From contig JAHHHT010000017.1 in assembly GCA_019359235.1 (NCBI GenBank), positions 124,001 to 188,000 of the forward strand: a stretch of 64,000 bases of DNA, given 5' to 3'. Below are positions 40,270 through 49,700 of the stretch, piece by piece. The stretch comes from Oscillatoria princeps RMCB-10. Lineage in GTDB: Bacteria; Cyanobacteriota; Cyanobacteriia; Cyanobacteriales; Oscillatoriaceae. The notes below the pieces were generated by a model. That model saw only the letters and a list, made by a program, of their open reading frames with translations, had not been told where the DNA came from and did no database searches. A program made the translations under genes and the position numbers. Position 1 is the first letter of the stretch. Each line of letters starts with the position of its first letter.

Positions 40270-40520
40270 TTATATTTTGACTCAAGGTAGTTGATATAGT
40301 CTTCCCCGGCTGAGCGAGTTTCAGCAATTTCTGAATCGGGTTTTAGGACTCCGACTAGGCTTTGAGTCCACGCACTCAACTGAACGGGTTGATCGGGTTC
40401 GGGTAAGTGTTAAAAGAAATCAGCTACCGCCTCGGAAAGGGACATTTGATGAGTTTTTGCCCATTCTTTGGCTTTTTTGACGAGCCGGTCGTCTAGACGT
40501 AAGGTCAGCTTTGTTTGCAT
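40266..40520 (-). pseudogene. RHH/DUF6364-like antitoxin with internal stop
   Basis: From ATG 40520 the frame reads QTKLTLRLDDRLVKKAKEWA and KTHQMSLSEAVADFF, a ribbon-helix-helix DNA-binding start. TAA at codon 37 (40410-40412) interrupts it. The frame then continues HLPEPDQPV, VGVLKPDSEIAE and YLESKYK to the true stop at 40266, as expected for the toxin-binding half. CAA to TAA (Gln to stop) is the simplest cause. Upstream, ACGTATA...TATACGT (about 40535-40558) is an inverted repeat that could be the operator. Confidence 0.75.
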
Positions 40521-40703
40521 GGCATGGCTTGACGTATATATTTTTTATCATTATACGTCACTGGGGGGATATCTGACCACAAAAAATGCCCTCTTTGGCG
40601 GGGCTGCCGGTGCAGTCTGGTGGTTTTTTTGAACCGGCAGCGCCACCGGCTTCTCGCAGGTTAGAGCGCCTTTCAATCCAAAATCCAAAATCCAAAATTG
40701 CTA

Positions 40704-41291
40704 TTATCCTGAGAAGTGACAGGAGGCGAAGGAGGGCATGGGTTTTTTGCCGTCACAGATGTCGCGCACAAGGTTCCAGATGTCCTTGGGCACAAGGTTG
40801 AGGAGGGGTTGGGGCGCGAAAATGGCTAAGGGAAGCGCGGCGGCTAAGGCGGCGTCCCATTGTTGGTAGTGGTATTTGAGGTCGTCGGGAGTGACGGTAC
40901 GCCTCTCGGAACCGGGCTCGTGAAACGGCTCGAAGGGCTCAATGATGTTGAGGGTGCCGTAATCCTCTGTGAGCTGCTTACCGGGGTTGATGTCGGTGAT
41001 GGCGATATCGAAATCCCAGTGGGTGATTGTGCAGGTGGGGAAGAAGCTGTGGTTGATGTACCGGGCGAGATCCCAGCAAAGGACGTATCGTCCGCCGGCG
41101 TCGCGGAACATGTGGGTGAGCGCTCGCTCCCGGACATTGGCTGGGAGGGCGTCTGCGGCTTCTGGGGAGAGGTATTGATCCAAGGGGTCTTTTGCCCAGA
41201 TGATGGTGCCTTTGGGAATGGGGGCGGTGGCGAATACGCCGAAGCCGATACGATCGTCGATGAAGCGCAGTTCTGTGTCGGGGTGCATCAT
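40704..41291 (-). CDS. SET-domain protein
   Basis: The 195-residue product contains a SET methyltransferase core: GFGVFATAPIPKGTII at 16-31, the cofactor-binding RYINHS at 77-82, and the catalytic-Tyr region QLTEDYGTLN (106-115). SET proteins transfer methyl groups from S-adenosylmethionine to lysine. The pre-SET and post-SET zinc motifs are absent, as usual in bacteria. A target cannot be named. Two adjacent ATG codons are possible starts. Confidence 0.85.
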   Translation of the reverse strand: MMHPDTELRFIDDRIGFGVFATAPIPKGTIIWAKDPLDQYLSPEAADALPANVRERALTHMFRDAGGRYVLCWDLARYINHSFFPTCTITHWDFDIAITDINPGKQLTEDYGTLNIIEPFEPFHEPGSERRTVTPDDLKYHYQQWDAALAAALPLAIFAPQPLLNLVPKDIWNLVRDICDGKKPMPSFASCHFSG

Positions 41292-41357
41292 GCGGGGCTT
41301 GCCGGTTTTGTAGGGGGATGGTGGTTTGTTTCTATTTATATGTCAAAGCTGGGGGAA

Positions 41358-41592
41358 GGTTTTTTGTTTGAACCGCCATAGACGCGCCACCGGCTTCCCG
41401 CCGTGCGGATGCCAAGGACGCCAAGGAAGAGGGTGTGTGCCGGTTGGGTGTGACAGAATTTGGGCGAAAAGGTGTGGAATGTTGCCGGTTTGTGTTAGTA
41501 TGGTAGGGTGGGAATAGGTGCGCGCATATATATAAGGTCTTTATTGCAAGGTTAGGTGGCCGGTATCTGGGAGTTGGGGGGTGCCGGTGATA
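41358..41592 (+). repeat. About 200-bp dispersed direct repeat, copy 2
   Basis: Second copy of the element at 39659, with an added CATAGACGCGCCACCGGCTT stretch near its start that also occurs, inverted, at about 55530-55560. Confidence 0.85.
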
Positions 41593-41840
41593 AGTTGGGA
41601 ATATGCCGGCGGAAATGAGCCGGCAGCATGAATTCGGCAGAATGAATTCTGCCGCTATACAGACGAAGCCCGCCTGCGCGGGATTTTTGGATGGAAGCGG
41701 TTGGCAATAAGCCGGCAAGATGAATGCGGCGGAATCAATTCGGCAGAATCAATTCGGCAGCATGAATTCGGCAGAATGAATTTTGCCGCTATACAGGCAA
41801 AGCCCGCCTGCGCGGGCTAAGGATTTTTGAGAGAATGGTT
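41593..41840. repeat. Palindromic cluster (GAATTC-type and GCCCGCCTGCGCGGGC)
   Basis: Several copies of CGGCAGAATGAATTCTGCCG and variants, and two of GCCCGCCTGCGCGGG followed by T-rich sequence. The GCCCGC-CTGC-GCGGGC hairpin with trailing T resembles a terminator. A sister cluster lies at 42230-42400. Confidence 0.85.
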
Positions 41841-41902
41841 AGCACCGGCACACCGGCATCTTTTGCGCCGGCGGGTTGAATTTACAGGAGGGTGAGATAG
41901 CG

Positions 41903-42166
41903 TCACAAACCGCGCTGACGATCTCGCAAGTAACGGCTATCATCTTTCTGGCTTGCAACGCCAGATAACGGAATTTTATATGCCTGATTGCGGTCATCTT
42001 GAGGCACAGGCGATGGGCACGGAGAACACAAATCAGAAGCCATTTCGATGAGCCGTACGGCTGCAGTGCTTGGTGCTGAATGCGGGAGATTTTTGGTACT
42101 GTAAAAACCATTGGCGGCCAAAATGAGGGCGCTCCAAATTTGGAGAATAAGAAGAATTCGGTTCAT
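41903..42166 (-). CDS. Small secreted hypothetical protein
   Basis: The 87-residue product starts at ATG 42166 with AGGAGA nine bases upstream. The N-terminus (MNRILLILQIWSALILAANG) looks like a signal peptide or anchor. The rest is short, with CSPCPSPVP in the middle and a basic tail (YLRDRQRGL). I recognise no family. It is flanked on both sides by related palindromic clusters. Confidence 0.5.
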   Translation of the reverse strand: MNRILLILQIWSALILAANGFYSTKNLPHSAPSTAAVRLIEMASDLCSPCPSPVPQDDRNQAYKIPLSGVASQKDDSRYLRDRQRGL

Positions 42167-42229
42167 GGCAGATTTCTCCTGCTGTTGAGTGAATAAAAGT
42201 GGGGGAATAATATTTTTTGGGCAATAGAA

Positions 42230-42400
42230 TGCCAAGACCGCATGCGCGGGCTTTTTGGAGGTAAACGGTTGGCAATAAGTCGGGAAGATGAAGGCGGCGG
42301 CGGAATCAATTCGGCAGCATGAATTCGGCAGAATGAATTCTGCCGCTATACAGGCAAAGCCCGCCTGCGCGGGCTAAGGATTTTTTAGAGAATGGCGATC
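42230..42400. repeat. Palindromic cluster, sister of 41593-41840
   Basis: Contains GCATGCGCGGGC, then AATTCGGCAGCATGAATTCGG, GAATTCTGCCGCTATACAGG and GCCCGCCTGCGCGGGC followed by GGATTTTTT. The words and order match the cluster at 41700-41830. Confidence 0.85.
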
Positions 42401-42551
42401 GCCGGCGTGTTGGAGGCTAAGAATTTTTGAGATAATGGTGAGAACCGGCTTGTTGAAGGGTTTTGATTGAACCGCCAAGACTCAGAGGGCGCAGAGAGGA
42501 GGGGAGGGCGCGTGGGGAAAGAAGCCGGTGTTATTGCTGCCCGGTTAATAT

Positions 42552-43397
42552 CTAAGGAATTTGGGCCGGCAGCCAGTTGTAAAAACCGCCGCGATCGACA
42601 AACTTTTCGGCATTCCAGTAGACTTGAGATAGGGCACTCTCTACACCCACTTCTAGGATGGGTGAACTGTACTCGTAATAGCCATTGGCGTCGCTGAAAA
42701 ACCGGCCCATAGGGTCAATCATAACATAAGACCCTCTGATCAGGTTATTTGTTTCGGCTACGATCTGGAAGCCTTCGGTTTGCAGGGATTTGTGTTGCCC
42801 GACAAATTCCTCAAACTGCTTTGTCGATATCAGCAACTCGTCAACGATGCCGTCGTTTTGACCTTTGACCGGCAGCACTTGCAGCACCTTCCAGCGATGT
42901 GGGCGCACCCGCCGGACAAAGGCTGACATATCTTCTTTATAGTTTAAACGGTTGACGACGGTGTTGAGTTTGACGCGGATTCGGTGCTGGTGGAGGGCGT
43001 CGAACAGGGCAACAGACTGTCTCACATGATTGCCGGTGCCTCGCCCCAAGCGTTTCTGAGTTTCTTCACTGGCGGAATCCACTGACAGGGCGACCCAATC
43101 GAGAGCACCGGCACGGTGAGTTAAAAGTTGGGGGAGTTTTGCGCCGTTGGTGACAATACTGGTGACGAATCCCAAACGACGCGCCTCAGAAAGCAGTTCG
43201 CCCAGAAAGGGGCAGAGTGTGGGTTCGCCGCCGGCGAAGTTGATTTTTTGGGTGCCCGCCTCACGCAAAAGCGCCAGCAGGCGGAGTGAGTCCTCTCGGG
43301 AAAGATGACTGTGGATGTCGGGCATGGTTTCGTAGCAGAACTTGCACTTATAGTTGCAGGGTTTCCAGAGATGGAAGTTGACAGATAGTGGCAGCAT
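42552..43397 (-). CDS. Prokaryotic viperin (radical SAM ddhNTP synthase family)
   Basis: The 281-residue product starts at ATG 43397 (AGGA about 10 bases upstream). The [4Fe-4S] radical SAM motif is CNYKCKFC (Cys14, 18, 21). Further landmarks are NFAGGEPTL, LSVDS, KLNTVVN and, most telling, the viperin C-terminal block RWKVLQVLPVKGQN, SYVMIDPMGRFF, ILEVGVESAL and FVDRGGFYNW, which parallels animal viperin. Family members convert a nucleoside triphosphate into its 3'-deoxy-3',4'-didehydro form, which terminates viral RNA synthesis. No nucleotide kinase gene, a common partner of bacterial viperins, is next to it; instead a HTH-NB-ARC STAND gene diverges from it. The open frame extends upstream to 43700, but that part does not look protein-like. 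Confidence 0.93.
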   Translation of the reverse strand: MLPLSVNFHLWKPCNYKCKFCYETMPDIHSHLSREDSLRLLALLREAGTQKINFAGGEPTLCPFLGELLSEARRLGFVTSIVTNGAKLPQLLTHRAGALDWVALSVDSASEETQKRLGRGTGNHVRQSVALFDALHQHRIRVKLNTVVNRLNYKEDMSAFVRRVRPHRWKVLQVLPVKGQNDGIVDELLISTKQFEEFVGQHKSLQTEGFQIVAETNNLIRGSYVMIDPMGRFFSDANGYYEYSSPILEVGVESALSQVYWNAEKFVDRGGFYNWLPAQIP

Positions 43398-43650
43398 ATT
43401 AATTATTCCTGTGCTTGAGTTTAAGGGGAGCATCCCACTTTTGTATTCTTGTTTGCTGACGCTTGGCGTTTGGCCTTGCTTCCGAAGCGCACCCTTGTGT
43501 TCCCTTTGAGTTGGAGCGAAGGCGTTTCCTTGCAGCTCGCAGCGTTGGAGTTTACCTTTGGGGTGGAGCCCAGTTGGCCGTGGGCCTGACTTCTCGCTGG
43601 CAAAGCCGGTTGGCCTTTGAATTGCTTGACCTTGTTTGTTCGTTGTACTT
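43398..43650 (-). other. Long leader of the viperin gene, repeat-like
   Basis: About 250 bp lie between the likely -10 box and the viperin start. Read toward viperin, they consist of short related words (CAAGGCCAA, CAACTGGGCTCCACCCCAAAGG, CTCCAACGCTGCGAGCTGCAAGG) with several small stems (for example GGGATGCTCCC at the end). Either an untranslated structured leader or a dispersed repeat inserted in the promoter region. Confidence 0.45.
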
Positions 43651-43656
43651 ATTATA
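43651..43656 (-). promoter_or_regulatory. Likely -10 box for viperin
   Basis: Minus-strand TATAAT, preceded by an AT-rich GGAAATTCCAAAGGC stretch. No good -35 is seen at 17 bp. The divergent STAND gene starts about 60 bp away, so one region probably controls both genes. Confidence 0.5.
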
Positions 43657-43714
43657 GCCTTTGGAATTTCCATTGCGGCAATTGAATTCAATTGTAACAA
43701 ATCTTAACACTACC

Positions 43715-46057
43715 GTGTCAGACAAACCTTACCAGACCAAATCATTCGGAGATGCGATAAAGCATCTACTCCAAGACAGAAACCTGAGCCAGAAGCAGTT
43801 TGCGGCAAAGGCAAAGCTAGATCCCTCCTACGTCAGCAAGCTAGTGAAGGGTGACATTGCAGAGCCCAGGCAAGACAAACTCGGTCAAATTGCCAAAGGC
43901 TTGGACGTTACAGAGCAGGAGTTACAGCAACTGGTGGCCCAGTACATCGAAGAGCGTGGGGTGGCGGGTGCCGGTGGCTCTACTTCCGACGCCGAGGCGA
44001 ACACCACCCCGGATGTCCCATCTGCCCCACCTCAGTCCGCTCGTGGCCAAGGGGACGAGGGGGAAGTGTGTCGCCGCATCCCCCACAACCTGCCGGCACC
44101 GACCTATACTGCCTTTATCGGTCGTAATGAGGAAATGCGCCGGCTGCTGGAACTCCTCTCGCCCGAGCATTCGGCCCACATGATTACAGTGGACGGCATT
44201 GGCGGCGTGGGCAAAACCGCACTGGTAGTAGAAGCTGCTTACCGGTGTCTGAAAGCCAGCCTTGAGAAGCTTCTTGGGATTCCCACATTCGATGCCATTA
44301 TCTTCACCTCAGCCAAGCAACAGTACCTGACTCCCAGTGGCATCTTGCTCAGACAGCAGGCGCAGCGCAACCTGCGGGATATCTTTCGGGAGATTGCCAT
44401 TACCCTGGACGAACCGGCGATTACTCAATCCGCTCCTGAAGACCAATTCGACCGCGTGCGCCAAAGTCTGGCTAGACAGCGCACCCTGCTGATTGTGGAT
44501 AACATGGAAACCGTGCAGGATACTGAGAATATTCTCGCCTTCCTGTACGATCTGCCTTCCCATGTCAAAGTGGTGCTGACCACCCGCGAGCAGATAGTGC
44601 ATGTCCCTATTCGCCTGACAAACTTATCCCCAGAGGAAGGTCAGGAGTTGATTCGGCAACAAGCGGAAGAAAAAGGAATAGTCTTCAGCGATGAGGACTC
44701 AAAGCGGCTCTACGAGCGCACTGGCGGAGTTCCGCTGGCGATCGTCTATGCCATTGGCCAAGTATGCAGTGGCTATCCCCTAGAGTCGGTATTGGAGGGG
44801 TTAGCCTCAAACACAGGCGATGTGGCGGAATTCTGCTTTAAGGAATCAGTGCAGGGAATGAGGGGGCAACCACCGCACAAGTTACTGATGTCCCTGGCGA
44901 TTTTCGCTGATCCCCCCATCCGAGATGCTGTGGCTGAAGTGGCTGGACTGACAGCAGACCCCGCTGCTGCCAACAAAGGCTTGGCTCGACTCCAGCAACT
45001 CTCCCTAGTAACTCAGAAGGATGGGCGCTACAGTATGCTCTCGCTGACTCGCGAATACGCCCTAGCGGAACTTGCCGCTTACTCAGATTTCGAGAAGGAG
45101 GCGCGGGAGCGGTGGGTGAAGTGGTATCTGGAGTTTGCTCAGAAATACGGACGGGAAAATAGGCAAGAGCGACATACCAACTACGACCGTCTGGAAAACG
45201 AGTGGGGAAACCTTCTAGCTGTGCTAGACTGGTGTGCGGAGCCAGAGCGCTATCAAGATGTCAGGGCTTTGTGGAAACGTCTCAATAACTTTGCCAACCT
45301 TCGCGGTTATTGGCAAGAGCGTCTCTACTGGCTCGACTGGCTGATCAAGGAATCGCAGCGCCTTGGGGATTCCCGTACTGCTGTGTATGCCATGTCAAAA
45401 AAAGGCCGGATACTTATGCTAAGAGGTCAGGAAAAGCAACTGCTAGAAGCTGAAGAACTTTTTTTACAAGCATGGGCTCTCCGTGAGAAGGCTGATCCCA
45501 AAGATCTGGATTACTTGACTAACCATCTGGCTGGACTTTACATCCGCCTGGAACAATGGGAAGAAGCACATCGATGGCTCAAGATAGAACAAGAAAACCT
45601 AGATAAGGCTGAACTAGAAGAAAACGAACGCCTCATACATCAGATTTATCTTGAGCGTGAGCGAGCTGAAGTATATTATGCAGAGGGCAATTACACCCTA
45701 GCTGAATCGTCCTGTAAAATAGTTGAAAAGACTGCCAAGAATATTAACTGCCAGCCCTCTATTAATTGCCAGCGATCTATTAACTATGCTCAACGACTGC
45801 TAGCTGACATCGCTATACAGCGAGGTGAACTGGATAAGGCTGAACTCTTTTTGAACAGCGGCTTTCAAGAAGTAAAGGTTACCAAGGATAAACGGCGGAT
45901 CGCTTACTACCAGCGCTCTTTTGCCCGTTTGGAGAAAGCGCGGGGAAATTCCCAGAAAGCCCGCGAATGGGCCATTAAGGCGCTGGATGGTTTCAACAGC
46001 CTCGGCATGCTACGGGATGCTGAAGAAATGCGCCAACTGCTCGATTCCTTGGAATAA
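43715..46057 (+). CDS. HTH-NB-ARC-TPR STAND protein
   Basis: The 780-residue product probably starts at GTG 43715; TTG 43661 is an in-frame alternative. Residues 10-70 are an XRE/Cro-type HTH (FGDAIKHLLQDRNLSQKQFA, LDPSYVSKLVKGD). A Ser/Pro/Gly linker leads to an NB-ARC ATPase: P-loop GIGGVGKT (Lys167), Walker B LLIVDN (Asp262), sensor LTTRE, and GGVPLAI (GxP). A winged-helix part follows, then about 300 residues of TPR-like repeats (QLLEAEELFLQAWALREKA, AESSCKIVEKTAKNI). STAND proteins oligomerise on ligand sensing. The HTH in place of a catalytic effector suggests that the output is transcription, with the adjacent viperin promoter the obvious target (inference). Confidence 0.9.
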   Translation: MSDKPYQTKSFGDAIKHLLQDRNLSQKQFAAKAKLDPSYVSKLVKGDIAEPRQDKLGQIAKGLDVTEQELQQLVAQYIEERGVAGAGGSTSDAEANTTPDVPSAPPQSARGQGDEGEVCRRIPHNLPAPTYTAFIGRNEEMRRLLELLSPEHSAHMITVDGIGGVGKTALVVEAAYRCLKASLEKLLGIPTFDAIIFTSAKQQYLTPSGILLRQQAQRNLRDIFREIAITLDEPAITQSAPEDQFDRVRQSLARQRTLLIVDNMETVQDTENILAFLYDLPSHVKVVLTTREQIVHVPIRLTNLSPEEGQELIRQQAEEKGIVFSDEDSKRLYERTGGVPLAIVYAIGQVCSGYPLESVLEGLASNTGDVAEFCFKESVQGMRGQPPHKLLMSLAIFADPPIRDAVAEVAGLTADPAAANKGLARLQQLSLVTQKDGRYSMLSLTREYALAELAAYSDFEKEARERWVKWYLEFAQKYGRENRQERHTNYDRLENEWGNLLAVLDWCAEPERYQDVRALWKRLNNFANLRGYWQERLYWLDWLIKESQRLGDSRTAVYAMSKKGRILMLRGQEKQLLEAEELFLQAWALREKADPKDLDYLTNHLAGLYIRLEQWEEAHRWLKIEQENLDKAELEENERLIHQIYLERERAEVYYAEGNYTLAESSCKIVEKTAKNINCQPSINCQRSINYAQRLLADIAIQRGELDKAELFLNSGFQEVKVTKDKRRIAYYQRSFARLEKARGNSQKAREWAIKALDGFNSLGMLRDAEEMRQLLDSLE

Positions 46058-46738
46058 CACCGGCATCCTTATATAGCGTGCCTAAACGAGCCGGCAAATC
46101 CCCTGCCGGTGTGCCGCGCCAAGGGGTGCCCATATTATCCCCAAGGTTAAAGCCCTACTACAAACTTTGGGCTAAAGCCCTACTACAAACTTTGGGCTAA
46201 AGCCCTACTACAAACTTTGGGCTAAAGCCCTACTACAAACTTTGGGCTAAAGCCCTACTACAAACTTTGGGCTAAAGCCCTACTACAAACGGGCGGGCCC
46301 TGAACACGACCTTATATGCCGGCACATTTTCCCACGCTACCATCCTAACGCAAATCAGAAACTTTGTCTACATTTTCCCAAAATTTTTATCCCAACAAAC
46401 CGGCAAAATTTTGCCTGACGGCGAGCCTGTCATTTGTCCCAGGAAAAGGGCGGAGTAAGGTGCCGGCAGCCGGTGCGTAAATTGGCAGTAACCCACCGGC
46501 TTGTCACCCCTTTCCTCCATGTGCCGGCAATCCCCCCCGAACTCCTGCCCACAAAGCATCGCACTCAAGTAAAAATACTCTGGCAGATGGGGGGGTGCGT
46601 TCCAGGGGGGAACGCACCCTACTTGCTCCCCTTATCCCACAGGGTGAGAGGGGGTAGGGGGGTGAGGGGGCGTGAGGGGCTGGCAAAAACGGAATACTCC
46701 CCGTCAACCGGCTTCCGGAAGTCAGCGCCGAGATAATA
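46058..46738. other. 681-bp spacer between the two STAND genes
   Basis: Besides the 25-bp array, it holds an inverted relative of the 39659/41358 repeat at about 46318-46400 (GCCGGCACATTTTCCCACGCTAC, also at 61206) and a GTGCGTTCCAGGGGGGAACGCACCCTAC palindrome at 46594-46621. No gene seen. Confidence 0.6.
46151..46290 (+). repeat. Six tandem 25-bp units with internal hairpin
   Basis: The unit AAAGCCCTACTACAAACTTTGGGCT is repeated with essentially no change. At each junction GGGCT-AA-AGCCC forms a 5-bp stem. There are no spacers, so it is a minisatellite and not a CRISPR array. Confidence 0.95.
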
Positions 46739-49700
46739 GTGCAAAATCGGAATGTAAACCAAACCGCAGACGCCATGAGTGACTCGCACCGGCTCGAAGA
46801 CGTGGCCACTTACAATCAGGAATCGCTCAGGACGCTGGTACGGGCGCTCGACCTCTCCCAGGGGCAATTTTCCCTAATTTTGGTGCGCTGCAACTACACT
46901 TGCTTGCGAGATCGCATGCTGCAGCAGCTGCAAAAACTGTCCCCCGCCCGCATTCACCGGCTCGCCCTCCCCCAGTCGGTCAAAACCCTGTTTGCCCCCA
47001 TCGCCGCAGAAATCGGGGACAATCCGCCACCGGCACTCACCGTTCTGGGCTTGGAGTCGCTAGAGAATATCGAGCCGGTGCTCACCGCCACCAACCTGAT
47101 CCGGGAAGAATTTCGCAAACACTTTCCCTTCCCGCTACTGTTGTGGGCCACCGATGAAGTCCTGCGCAAGCTGATTCGAGTCGCCCCCGATTTCGAGAGT
47201 TGGGCAACCACCGTTGAATTTGAACTCCCAACCGAAGAGCTAATCGACTTCCTCCACCAAAAGACAGAAGCCGTATTCGCCCGCGTCTTAGAGCCAGACA
47301 CAGCTCAGTTGCCCCACCCCGACTTTTGCCAGATAGCAGCCGACGACCGGCTGCACTCAGAACTCGAATCAGCCTGGAAAGACTTGCAAAGTCGCGCCTA
47401 CCAATTGCAGCCAGATATAGCAGCCACTCTCGAATTTATTCGCGGCCTGCAAGACGCTGAAAATGGCCAGAACGAGGCAGCTTTAGAGCACTACCGGCAA
47501 AGCTTAGCCTTTTGGCAAAACTCTGCATTCTTAATCGTGAATTCCGAGTTCATTGACAATCTAGAATACCGAATCCAAAATCTATTAGAGCGCCAGGGAG
47601 TCATCCTATTTTATACCGGCACCTGCTGTGGCTGTCAAGCCCAGCGACAGCCGGTAGACAGCCGCCGGTGCTGGCAACAAGCATTAGATGCCTTCGAGCA
47701 AAGCGTAACAGCTTTCGAGGCGGCTGAGCGACAAGATTTAGTCGCTCAGGCTGTCGGGCAACTCGGTGAAGTGCTGCGACACCTAGAAGCGTGGGAAGAC
47801 TTGCAAAAGCTAGCCAAAAAATACCTGCCCGCGCATCAAGCCGCCGGCAGTCTGGCGCTGGTGGCGCAAGATTTGGGCTTTCTGGCAGAAGTCGCCCTCC
47901 AGCGCAGCCAGCCGGCAGAAGCCCGCGAGCTAGCCCAACAAGCGATTCGCACCTTAGCAGGAGCCGCAGAACCCCAACCCCAGCAGCGGGGGCTGTATTT
48001 GCTGCTTTTGGCGCGAGCTTCTCGCCAGCTTAGCGACAGCGACGCCGCCAGCAGCCTGGAAATCGCCAGACAGGAAACCGACCCGCACAGCGACCCCCGA
48101 CTTTATATAGAGATATTGCAACAATTGCGCCAGATTTACTTTGAGCGCGGTCAGTATCTAGAAGCCTTTCGCATTAAGCAAGAACGGCGTGCCATTGAGC
48201 ACGAGTATGGGTTCCGCGCCTTCATGGGTGCCGGTGCCTTGCAGCCGCACAGGAAAGTCGGGCAGCAAAAAGTCAGCGCCGCCAAAGAAATTGAAGCCTC
48301 CGGGAGACAGCGGGATGTCAGCCGGCTGCTCGAGAGAATCAGCCGGGCTGACCGCAAACTCACCGTCATTCTTGGCCCCTCCGGCGTGGGCAAGAGTTCC
48401 ATTTTAACAGCTGGGTTAGTGCCGGCGCTGCAGCACACCGCCACCGGCACCCACAACGTCTTGCCGGTGCTAGTGCAATCCTACACCGACTGCATGCAAA
48501 CCTTTGGCCGAGAATTGGCAAAAGCCCTCTCGCCCAGGAGTGAACAGCCCGCAGACCCTTCCCTGAGCGGCGCTCTCCAACAGCTGGCTCAAAATGGCGA
48601 GCGCAACTTGTTAACCGTTCTAATTTTTGACCAGTTTGAGGAATTTTTCTTTGTTTGCGCAGAAGCCGAGGCCAGGCATAAATTTTGGCAATTCCTGCGC
48701 GACGCTTTAAACATTCCTTTCGTAAAACTCATCTTTTCCCTGCGGTCAGACTACAGGCATTACCTGTATTATATTTTGGAGTGGGACGAGCGGACGCCGA
48801 GCCCTGACGGCAGCAGCATTCTCCACAGCATTCTCAGCGAAGACGCTCGCTACTACCTGGGGAATTTTCCCCCCCCAGAAGCGCGGGCAGTGATCGAACA
48901 GCTGACCCAGATGGCGCAATTTACTGTAGAGCCGGCGCTGATTGAGGCACTCGTGCGGGATTTAGCCGGCAGCACGGAGGAGGTGCGCCCAATCGAGTTG
49001 CAGCTGGTAGGGTCGCAACTGCAAGCCGACGGCATTACCACCTTGGAAAAATACCAGCAGCTGGGAGAAAATCCCAAAGCAAAACTGGTGAAGCATTCGA
49101 TTGAAAGCGCCATCAAAGATTGCGGTGCGGAAAACAAAGACGCGGCCTGGAAAGTCCTGGCATTGCTGACGAATGAGAAAGGCACCCGACCGTTAAGAAC
49201 GCGGGATGAGCTGGCAGAGCTGCTGCAATCCGACAGCGATAAACTGGATTTGATTTTAGAGATTTTGACCGGCTCGGGTCTGGTGGTTCGCCTGCCGGCG
49301 GTGCCAGAAAACCGCTACCAGCTCGTCCACGATTACCTGGTAGAGCCCATACGCCAAACCTGCGACTTCGGGCTCGAAGTGCGGCTGCAAGTTGCGGAAG
49401 CCGCCAAACGGCGCAGCAGCGCCAGCAATCCCACTCTCAGACAGGAACTGCGCCAAGCGCCCCTTTACTTGCAGCGTGCGGTGGTGGGGCTGGGAGCGGT
49501 CGCAGTCTTATTGGCCCTGGCAGCCTCACTCAACCAGAACAGCGCCCATATCAGAGCCATAACCGCCTCTTCAAAAGCCCTCTACAACTCGCACCTGGAG
49601 TTTGAGGCGCTCATAGAAAGTTTGAGAGCCGGCAAAATGCTCAAGACATGGCTGGGATCTCTGGTGCCGGCGGACATTCGCATGGAGGCTGTCACAGCGC

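Noticed and set aside
41332-41718. Minus-strand open frame of 128 codons upstream of the SET gene
   Set aside because: It covers a dispersed repeat and palindromes, with no protein-like character.
43398-43700. N-terminal extension of viperin by about 100 residues
   Set aside because: No counterpart in viperins, composition like repeats, and a promoter-like TATAAT lies inside it.
46151-46290. CRISPR array of 25-bp repeats
   Set aside because: Head-to-tail units with no spacer sequence.
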